Of a stretch of 64,000 bases of DNA, positions 37,124 through 43,879 are shown piece after piece. A program made the position numbers and the translations under genes. The notes under the pieces were generated by a model that worked only from the letters and a program-made list of their open reading frames with translations, was not told where the DNA came from and ran no database searches. This DNA comes from Senegalimassilia sp003474385 (GTDB lineage Bacteria > Actinomycetota > Coriobacteriia > Coriobacteriales > Eggerthellaceae). How positions within the stretch are numbered: the stretch's first letter is position 1; each line of letters opens with the position of its first letter. Location: NCBI RefSeq assembly GCF_003474385.1, contig NZ_QUCY01000003.1, positions 1 to 64,000 on the forward strand, given 5' to 3'.

Positions 37124-38473
37124 ATGAAGGTGCTGCATGTTTCCGATTTGCATATCGGAAAGCGCGTTAACGGCATATCGATGCTGGACGATCAGCGCTA
37201 TATTCTGCGGCAGATACTGGACATTGCGGAGAAACGCCAGGTCAGCGTGCTGCTGATTGCCGGCGATGTGTACGATAAAGCATCGCCGAGCGCCGAGGCG
37301 GTCACCGTGTTCGACGCGTTTTTGACCGATGCGGTGGCGGCGGGTTTGCGCGTGCTGGCCATTCCCGGCAACCATGATTCGGCCGAGCGCATCGCCTACG
37401 CGCAGGGGTTGCTGGAAAAGCAGGGCGTGTGCCTGCCCCCGGTGTATGCGGGCGAAGTTGAGCGGGTGGAACTTGAGGATGAGCATGGGCCGGTGGAGTT
37501 CTGGCTGCTGCCGTTTCTGAAGCCCGGTGACGTGCGCAGGTTCTTTCCCGATGAGGAAATCGGCGACGACTACTCGGCCGCGCTGCGCGCGGTGTTAGGC
37601 GCGTGCGCTATTGACCAGAGGAAACGCAACGTTGTGCTGTCGCACCAGCTGGTGACCGCGTGCGGCACGGCGCCCGATCGCGCCGACGATGAGATCAAAC
37701 TGGGCGGCATGGACAACGTGGATGTGTCGGTGTACGACGCGTTCGACTATGTGGCGCTTGGTCATGTGCATCGCCCGCAGCGCGTGGGGCGCGACACCGT
37801 GCGCTATTCGGGCTCGCCGCTGAAGTATTCGTTTAGCGAAGCGCGCTATGGCAAGAGCGTGGCGCTGATTGAGCTGGGAGAGAAGAAACCGGGCGACGAC
37901 GTGGGCGAATGCGTGTCGTTCGAGCTGATCCCGCTCGTGCCGCTGCATGACGTGCGCGAGGTGCGCGGCACGCTGGCCGACGTGTTGGCCATGGGCGCTG
38001 CGGCGAGTGGTTCGCTGGCGGATGCTGGGGTGCTCGCTGGCGGGGCTGATGGCGAAGCAGGTGCGCTAGGCGAAGAAGGTGAAGGGGCGGCACTGGTCGA
38101 TGGCGTGCACGGCGCGTGCAATGAGGCCGCGCCCCTCGCCGCGGCGCGCGATGCTTCGCAAGATTACCTGCACATTACGCTCTCCGATGAGCATCCGCAG
38201 CTGGACGCCATGGCGAAGATCCACGAGGTGTTCCCCAATGCCATGATGTTGGACTACGACAACGTGACGGTGCTGATTGACCGCCCGCAAACCCAGCAGC
38301 TTACGGCCGACCCCGACAGCATGGACACGCTGGACCTGTTCAGCGCCTTCTACGAAAGCCAGGTGGGCAATCCCCTGGATGATGAGCAGTGTGATTTTGC
38401 GCACAAGCTGATTGCAAAGGTTGAGGACTCGGCCGCAAAAGGCCCCGATGGGCAGGAAGAGGGTGCGCAATGA
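37124..38473 (+). CDS. sbcD: Exonuclease SbcCD, nuclease subunit D
   Basis: SbcD is the Mre11-type Mn-dependent nuclease that with SbcC cleaves DNA hairpins and blocked ends. The 449-residue product has all phosphoesterase motifs: SDLHIG, AGDVYD, IPGNHDS, LSHQLV and ALGHVHRPQ. An unusual Ala/Gly/Glu-rich insertion of about 60 residues (about 288-348) interrupts the C-terminal capping region. The gene overlaps sbcC by 4 bp (ATGA). The substrate of SbcCD, long perfect palindromes, is notably abundant in the non-coding DNA just downstream. Confidence 0.95.
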   Translation: MKVLHVSDLHIGKRVNGISMLDDQRYILRQILDIAEKRQVSVLLIAGDVYDKASPSAEAVTVFDAFLTDAVAAGLRVLAIPGNHDSAERIAYAQGLLEKQGVCLPPVYAGEVERVELEDEHGPVEFWLLPFLKPGDVRRFFPDEEIGDDYSAALRAVLGACAIDQRKRNVVLSHQLVTACGTAPDRADDEIKLGGMDNVDVSVYDAFDYVALGHVHRPQRVGRDTVRYSGSPLKYSFSEARYGKSVALIELGEKKPGDDVGECVSFELIPLVPLHDVREVRGTLADVLAMGAAASGSLADAGVLAGGADGEAGALGEEGEGAALVDGVHGACNEAAPLAAARDASQDYLHITLSDEHPQLDAMAKIHEVFPNAMMLDYDNVTVLIDRPQTQQLTADPDSMDTLDLFSAFYESQVGNPLDDEQCDFAHKLIAKVEDSAAKGPDGQEEGAQ

Positions 38474-41400
38474 AGCCGCTGAAGCTGACCATGTCCGCCT
38501 TCGGGCCGTATTCCGCCGAGACGGAAATCGACTTTCGGACGCTTGGGCGCTCGGGCGTGTACCTGGTGTGCGGTGACACGGGCGCGGGCAAAACCATGAT
38601 CTTCGACGCCATTTGCTTCGCGCTGTTCGGCGAGGCAAGCGGCGACAGTCGAAACGGAGCCCGTTCTTCCGCAAGTTTGCGCAGCGATTTCGCCGATCCG
38701 GCAAGCAAAACGTTCGTTGAGCTGGAGTTCTCTTACCGCGGGCAAACCTATCGCGTAAAGCGCAATCCCGATTACGAGAGGGCTAAGAAGCGCGGCGAAG
38801 GCACTACGAAAGAGCCGGCGAACGCTGAGATCGAGTTGCCCGACGGGCGCTGCATCGGCGGCGTGCGCAAGGTGAACATGCAGGTGGAAGAGCTGCTGGG
38901 CATCGATGCGAACCAGTTCAAGCAAATCGTCATGTTGGCGCAGGGAGAGTTCCGCAAGCTGCTGACAGCGGACACGGCAACGCGTGAGGGCATCTTCCGC
39001 AAACTGTTTGCCACGCAAAAGTACGAGATGCTGCAAGATCGCCTGGGCGAGGAGTGTCGCAAGCTCGAGCGCGAGAACGAAAAGCTGAAAAGCGATGTTT
39101 TGCGGTGCGCGCAAACCGTCCGTTTTGCGCCGCAGGATGCGCGCGAGGAGGAGCTTGACGAGCGTCGTCGCAGCGGGGCGCCCATGGGAGCATGGCTGGT
39201 CGAGCTGCTCGAGGGGCTTGTGGCTGGCGACAAGGTGGAGTCCGAGCAGCTGCACAAGCAGGTTGAGGAGCTGCGCCGTAAATGGGCAGACGCTAACGCG
39301 CTGGTGAAGCAGGTGGAGAACCGCCCGCGCTACGAGCAGGAACGTGCGGCGCTCGCCGAGGAAGTCGTTCAGCACGAGGGGCGGACGGAAAGTTTGCAGA
39401 CGGAGTTGCAACAGGAATGCGCACACGATGCCGAGCGTCTGGAGGCAACCGAGCGCGCAGCGGTGATCGAGGGGACGTTCGCTAAATACCAGGCCTTGCA
39501 GCGCGCTGACCAGGCGGTTTCTGCCGCGAAAGAAGCATTGCTGCGTGCCGAGCAGGCTTCCAAGGCAGCGCAGGCAGCCGCCGGTAAGGCGGAAGAGCAG
39601 CGGGTGCAGGCGGCGCAGGCCGTGGAGAAGCTTGCGGGCTCGGACGTTCGCCAGGCACAGGCGAAGGCCGCCTTCGATGCGGCGCAGCTGCGCGCGAATG
39701 CGGCGGGTGAGGCGCTTGCGGGCGCAAAAGACCTTGCGGCCAAGGTTGCAACGGCGCAAAAGGCTCAAAAGCAGGTGCAAACCTTGCTGGAGCAGGAAGA
39801 ATCGTTGGTTGCTGCCGAGCGCAAAGCGCAGGATGCGGTGGCGCAGGCCAAGGCGGCAAGTGAGTCGTTCGTCGGCGCGGACGTTGCGCTCAGCGAAGCG
39901 GGCGCCGCGCTCGAACGCGCTATGCGGACCGAGCAGGATGCTTCCCGGGCGGTGCAGCGTCGTGGCGAATTGCAGCAGGCGGCTCAGGCGGTGGCTGAGC
40001 CGCATCGTCGTGCTGTTGAGCGGCTCAAAGCTGCGGAGGCCGTTCATGATAAGGACCTGGCGCAGGTGCAGCAGCTGCAAAAGGCCCAGCGCGCGGGTCG
40101 CGCGGGTCTGCTTGCAGCTGATTTGCAAGACGGTTCGCCCTGCCCCGTGTGCGGTTCGGTGCATCATCCCATGCCGGCGCAGGCGACGGGCAGCATCCCG
40201 AGCGATGATCAGATTGACAAGGCAACTGCCGCTGAGGTTGCGTCGAAAAAGGCCGTTGACCAGGTGGCGCGCGAAGCTGAAGGCGCCAAGACTCGTTGTG
40301 AGGCCGCGCAGCATACGCTCGACGAGTTTGACAAGGAACACGGCGGCGAGCAGAACATAGCGCAAGTTCTTGTGCAGGCGCGCGATGGCGTTGCAGCCGC
40401 AAAACGCGCGAAAGCCGACGCGCAGCAACGCTGCGACGAGGCGGCGCGTGTCGCGAAGCTGCTTGCCGAAGCCGATGCGGCACACGAGCGTTCCGTGACG
40501 GCGTTGTCGCAGGTCAAAGACGCTCGTCAGGCCGCAGAACGTGATCACGCGTCGGCCGATGCCGAGGCGCGTGCCCTCAGGGAGCGCCTGGCGGTCGTTT
40601 CCGTAGACGAAGCCCAGCGTGCGTTGGAGAACGCGCAACACGATGCGAGCGTTGCACAAACCGAGCTGAACAACGCCGAGCGTGCGGTTTCCGCATTCGC
40701 CGCCGCGCAACGCGGCCAGCATGCTGCGGAAGAGGCCGCGAAGCAGGCGGCTGAGCAGGCGCGCAAGGCCGAGGAGGCGCTGCGAAACCAAGCGCAGGCG
40801 CAGCAGCTTGCCGAGCAGGAGGCGAAGCATCTGCGCGCCGACCTGGACTTTTCCTCGCTCGAGGCGGCGCAAACCGAGGCGGCGCGACTGCGCCAGCAGG
40901 CGGACGCTCTCAAGCGCAGGCGCGATGCGGCCCAGCAGGCGGTCGAGCAAAATGCTCAGCAGCTTGCAACCAAGCGTGAGCTGCTGGTCGCGAAGGACAA
41001 GCAGCTGGCCGAGCTGCCCGCCGGCGACGCCGCCGCAGCGGCCAAGGAGCGCAACGACTACGAGGAGCAGGGCAAACTGGCCAACGAACGCCTTGGCGCC
41101 GTGAACCTGCGCGTTTCCGCGAACGGGGAGTGCCTCGAGCATCTGCGCAAAACGTTGAAGCGCGCAGGCGACATCGAGGAGCGCTACGGCCGGATCAAGC
41201 TGATGGCCGATGCCGCGAACGGCAACCTGACCGGGCGCGCGAAAGTCCGCTTCGAGGCGTACGTGCAGGGCATGTACTTCGATAAGGTAATCGCGGCGGC
41301 CAATCAGCGGCTGCGCGTGTTGACGGCGGGCCAGTTCGAGCTGGTGCGCTGGTCGGAGTCGGCGGGCAATTCGAAGGCCGGTCTGGGGCTGTACGTCATC

Positions 41401-41727
41401 GACAGCTTCACGGGGCGCGCCAGGGATGCGTCGTCGCTTTCGGGCGGTGAATCGTTTCAGGCGTCGCTGTGCCTGGCGCTGGGTCTTTCCGATATCGTGC
41501 AGGCGCACGCCGGCGGCATAGAGTTCGACACCATGTTCGTGGATGAGGGCTTCGGCTCGCTCGACCAGGGCGCGCTAGGCAACGCCATCAGCCTGCTGTC
41601 CGACCTGTCGGGCGGTAACAAGCTGGTGGGCATCATCAGCCACGTGGAGGACCTGAAAGCGAACATTCCCAAGCGCATCATCGTGACCAAAACCCAATCC
41701 GGTTCCACCGCAAAAGTGGAAGCCTAA
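38470..41727 (+). CDS. sbcC: Exonuclease SbcCD, ATPase subunit C
   Basis: SbcC is the Rad50-type SMC-like ATPase of the complex. The 1085-residue product has Walker A GDTGAGKTMIFDAI near the start, two long Ala/Glu/Gln-rich coiled coils, and the zinc hook Cys558 and Cys561 (CPVCG) at the apex near the middle. The C-terminal lobe has signature SLSGGESFQASL and Walker B FVDEGFGSLD. The length is normal. Coupled by a 4-bp overlap to sbcD. Confidence 0.96.
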   Translation: MKPLKLTMSAFGPYSAETEIDFRTLGRSGVYLVCGDTGAGKTMIFDAICFALFGEASGDSRNGARSSASLRSDFADPASKTFVELEFSYRGQTYRVKRNPDYERAKKRGEGTTKEPANAEIELPDGRCIGGVRKVNMQVEELLGIDANQFKQIVMLAQGEFRKLLTADTATREGIFRKLFATQKYEMLQDRLGEECRKLERENEKLKSDVLRCAQTVRFAPQDAREEELDERRRSGAPMGAWLVELLEGLVAGDKVESEQLHKQVEELRRKWADANALVKQVENRPRYEQERAALAEEVVQHEGRTESLQTELQQECAHDAERLEATERAAVIEGTFAKYQALQRADQAVSAAKEALLRAEQASKAAQAAAGKAEEQRVQAAQAVEKLAGSDVRQAQAKAAFDAAQLRANAAGEALAGAKDLAAKVATAQKAQKQVQTLLEQEESLVAAERKAQDAVAQAKAASESFVGADVALSEAGAALERAMRTEQDASRAVQRRGELQQAAQAVAEPHRRAVERLKAAEAVHDKDLAQVQQLQKAQRAGRAGLLAADLQDGSPCPVCGSVHHPMPAQATGSIPSDDQIDKATAAEVASKKAVDQVAREAEGAKTRCEAAQHTLDEFDKEHGGEQNIAQVLVQARDGVAAAKRAKADAQQRCDEAARVAKLLAEADAAHERSVTALSQVKDARQAAERDHASADAEARALRERLAVVSVDEAQRALENAQHDASVAQTELNNAERAVSAFAAAQRGQHAAEEAAKQAAEQARKAEEALRNQAQAQQLAEQEAKHLRADLDFSSLEAAQTEAARLRQQADALKRRRDAAQQAVEQNAQQLATKRELLVAKDKQLAELPAGDAAAAAKERNDYEEQGKLANERLGAVNLRVSANGECLEHLRKTLKRAGDIEERYGRIKLMADAANGNLTGRAKVRFEAYVQGMYFDKVIAAANQRLRVLTAGQFELVRWSESAGNSKAGLGLYVIDSFTGRARDASSLSGGESFQASLCLALGLSDIVQAHAGGIEFDTMFVDEGFGSLDQGALGNAISLLSDLSGGNKLVGIISHVEDLKANIPKRIIVTKTQSGSTAKVEA

Positions 41728-41745
41728 GGGCATTGCAAATGAATC

Positions 41746-41786
41746 GACGGCTTTTGCGCTAGGCGATGCCTGGCGCAAAAGCCGTC
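41746..41786. terminator. Long hairpin after sbcC, probable bidirectional terminator
   Basis: GACGGCTTTTGCGC (41746-41759) pairs with its exact complement (41773-41786), and the loop continues as AGGC and GCCT around GAT, giving a stem of about 19 bp. The stem carries TTTT on one strand and AAAA on the other. Confidence 0.6.
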
Positions 41787-41870
41787 ACGTTTAGGCCGGG
41801 CAACACCCGTCGCAAAAGCCGTCGAGATCAGGTCGGGCAACACCTGCTGCAAAGGTCGCCTGATTCAGGT
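41760..41870. repeat. Three degenerate tandem units of 33-37 bp
   Basis: Units begin at 41761 (AGGCGATGCCTGGCGC), 41793 (AGGCCGGGCAACACCC) and 41830 (AGGTCGGGCAACACCT). Each continues with GCAAAAGCCGTC or a close variant. The first unit forms the right half of the sbcC hairpin. Confidence 0.6.
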
Positions 41871-41898
41871 TCGCTAGTGTCTTCTGCCGCACCCCTCG

Positions 41899-41976
41899 AT
41901 GGTCAAAACTTGCATCAGCTGCAAGTTTTGACCATGCCATCGACGAAACTTGCAAATCCAACAAGTTTCGTCGATG
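41899..41976. repeat. Double hairpin, copy 1
   Basis: Stem 1 pairs 41899-41914 (ATGGTCAAAACTTGCA) with 41920-41935, 16 bp perfect with a 5-nt loop. Stem 2 pairs 41938-41952 (CATCGACGAAACTTG) with 41962-41976, 15 bp perfect with a 9-nt loop. The same 78 bp recur at 43417-43494 with three differences. Confidence 0.9.
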
Positions 41977-42019
41977 TGCGCAGTAGGCACCGACGGCGCG
42001 CAGTGTGCCGGACGTTTAG

Positions 42020-42058
42020 GGTCTGACAGTTAGTGCTACGTCCCCTAAATGTCAGACC
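42020..42058. repeat. REP-like palindrome
   Basis: GGTCTGACA (42020-42028) pairs with TGTCAGACC (42050-42058), with TTAG and CTAA inside. The loop holds TGCTACGTCCCC, the core shared with 24749 and 45251. Confidence 0.75.
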
Positions 42059-42104
42059 GGGCGGCAAGCGTCAGACCGAAAGGCGCTGGGCGGCTTTCCC
42101 GGCT

Positions 42105-43376
42105 CTACCTATGCAGCAGGAAATCGATGACGTTCACGATCTCGATGCCATCGATGTCCGCGGGATAGGTTCCTTCCGCGACCACTACGATTTTGCGGTA
42201 TTCGTCCCCGATGCGCTTGAGGGGCGCAAGTTCGCGCCGCATGGTTTCCTCGTCGCGCATGTCTTCGGTGACCTGGACGTACATTTTCTGGCGAGGCTTT
42301 GTGGCAACGAAATCGACTTCTCCGCCCCGCAAATGTCCCACTAGCACGTCGTAATCATCGAAGACAAGCTGGTTGTACACCAGGTTTTCGAGCACACGCC
42401 CGGTGTCGGTGTTTCGGTAACTGTCCAGGTAGCTGCGCATGCCTGCGTCTGCAATGTAGTACTTGCCGCCCGTTTTCAGCAGCTCGCGTCCTTTAATGTC
42501 GTAACGCTGCACGCGGTTGAACAGATAGGCTTCCACAAGCGTGGAAATATAAAAATCCGTAGTGGCCCTGTTGGTCGACTCGCCGTCCGCCTTCAAAGTG
42601 CCCGCAATCTTGTTCGAAGAGGTTTCGTTTCCGATATTGTCGGCTAAAAACGCGCAAATCCGCTCAAGCACGGAACGATTGCTCACAGCCCGCAAGCCTT
42701 TTCGCTGGGCGCGCGTCATGATATCGCGAACGATGATCGTCTGGTAGATGCTGCGCAAGTATTCGCGATGTTTCGCCTCGTCAGGTTCTTGAAGCGCAAG
42801 GTAGGGGAAGCCGCCGAACATGCGGTACTGGTCGAACAAGCTGGAAAGGGTGGCGAAGGAACCGTCCGCGAACAGGGCTATGTCGGAGCCGGTTTTACCG
42901 GCGGGTTGCCACGATGCGCCACGAAAATCCAGGTATTCGGCGAACGTGAGCGGCTGCATGGCGATTTCGACGTAACGACCGGAGATGAGCGTCGCAAGCT
43001 CGCTGGACAGCAAAAACGCGTTCGACCCGGTGACATAGATGTCGCAATCGGCGTCTACACGCAGCGCGTTGATCGCCTTTTCCCATCCTTCGACGTTTTG
43101 CAGCTCATCGAAGAACAGATAGGTATGCGGCTGACCTGCGATGCGGCCGACCACAAGATCGTAAAGCTCGCGATAATCGGCGATGCTTGCAAGCTCCATT
43201 GACTCCATTTTGAACGTGAGCAGGCGATTCTTGGGAACGCCTTGCGCGGCAAGGTGCTCCCGCATCATGTCAAGCAGGGTCGATTTCCCGCAACGGCGAA
43301 TGCCCGTGACCACTTTCACCAGGTCGGTGTCTTGGAACGCGATAAGCTTGTCCAGGTATTTTTGCCGAACGATCAT
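42105..43376 (-). CDS. AAA ATPase with C-terminal DUF4143 domain, second copy
   Basis: The 423-residue protein has Walker A GIRRCGKST (residues 25-33), Walker B TYLFFDELQNV, the sensor VTGSNAFLLS, and LTFAEYLDF, which is typical of this family. The C-terminal region has GGEVDFVATKPRQKMYVQV: the ExK of the nuclease-like signature is replaced by QVT, so any nuclease activity is doubtful. It is only distantly similar to the ATPase at 35522. The start at 43376 has GGGAGGTGGG upstream; the frame is open back into the hairpin. It is flanked on both sides by the same 78-bp double hairpin. No partner gene is adjacent. Confidence 0.88.
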   Translation of the reverse strand: MIVRQKYLDKLIAFQDTDLVKVVTGIRRCGKSTLLDMMREHLAAQGVPKNRLLTFKMESMELASIADYRELYDLVVGRIAGQPHTYLFFDELQNVEGWEKAINALRVDADCDIYVTGSNAFLLSSELATLISGRYVEIAMQPLTFAEYLDFRGASWQPAGKTGSDIALFADGSFATLSSLFDQYRMFGGFPYLALQEPDEAKHREYLRSIYQTIIVRDIMTRAQRKGLRAVSNRSVLERICAFLADNIGNETSSNKIAGTLKADGESTNRATTDFYISTLVEAYLFNRVQRYDIKGRELLKTGGKYYIADAGMRSYLDSYRNTDTGRVLENLVYNQLVFDDYDVLVGHLRGGEVDFVATKPRQKMYVQVTEDMRDEETMRRELAPLKRIGDEYRKIVVVAEGTYPADIDGIEIVNVIDFLLHR

Positions 43377-43416
43377 ACGGCCCACCTCCCAGTCGATTCC
43401 TTGCGTTATGGACACG

Positions 43417-43494
43417 ATAGTCAAAACTTGCATCTGCTGCAAGTTTTGACTATGCCATCGACGAAACTTGCAAATCCAACAAGTTTCGTCGATG
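43417..43494. repeat. Double hairpin, copy 2, upstream of the ATPase gene
   Basis: Stem 1 pairs 43417-43432 (ATAGTCAAAACTTGCA) with 43438-43453; stem 2 pairs 43456-43470 with 43480-43494. Relative to copy 1, G-C at the third pair of stem 1 has become A-T by changes on both sides, and one loop base differs. It lies 40 bp before the ATPase start codon, in its promoter or leader. Confidence 0.9.
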
Positions 43495-43879
43495 CGCGAG
43501 AGCGCCCGAGGCGTAGTTTCGCTTCAAATGATGCATCGACAACGGAAGTGAAACGCAATTTGCTTCCGCTGATACGCATCTAACAGAAGCGAAACACGAT
43601 TCACTTCCGTAAAGCCTTACCTAACGGAAGCGAATCGTGTTTCGCTTCCGTTAGGTAAGGCTTTACGGAGGCAAACTCCCATCGATTTCCTTAGTTGAAG
43701 CCATGAAGGAATAGTGCGGGCACGTTTGCGTGTCGGATACGTTGGCTGGACGCATGATATTTAGGGGACGTGGCTGGCACGCCTCAGGTCCCCGCGCCCT
43801 GCTTGCGTCAATACCCGAAAGCGGGTGATTCCTTTCACCTGGTGTTTTACCGTATGATAGGCGAAGCGAAGGGGGGATT
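43495..43879. other. Gap with nested palindromes upstream of the LuxR gene
   Basis: No gene. The first half is the palindrome cluster at 43543-43669; the second half has a remnant TTTAGGGGACGT (43760-43771) like the REP core. TATGAT (43853-43858) may be the -10 for the LuxR gene, without a clear -35. Confidence 0.5.
43543..43669. repeat. Nested inverted repeats with alternative pairings
   Basis: The main hairpin pairs 43606-43633 with 43642-43669, a perfect 28-bp stem with an 8-nt loop. A competing stem pairs 43586-43602 with 43632-43648, a perfect 17 bp, extended by four pairs after one mismatch. A third pairs 43543-43552 with 43600-43609. All are built from GAAGCGAAAC-like words in both orientations. 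Confidence 0.9.

Larger units (their letters stand above)
41728..42104. other. Hairpin-rich gap between sbcC and the convergent ATPase gene
   Basis: There is no gene. In order it holds a 19-bp-stem hairpin, two further degenerate repeats of that unit, a 78-bp double hairpin and a REP-like element, each listed separately. Almost the whole gap can fold. Confidence 0.6.
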
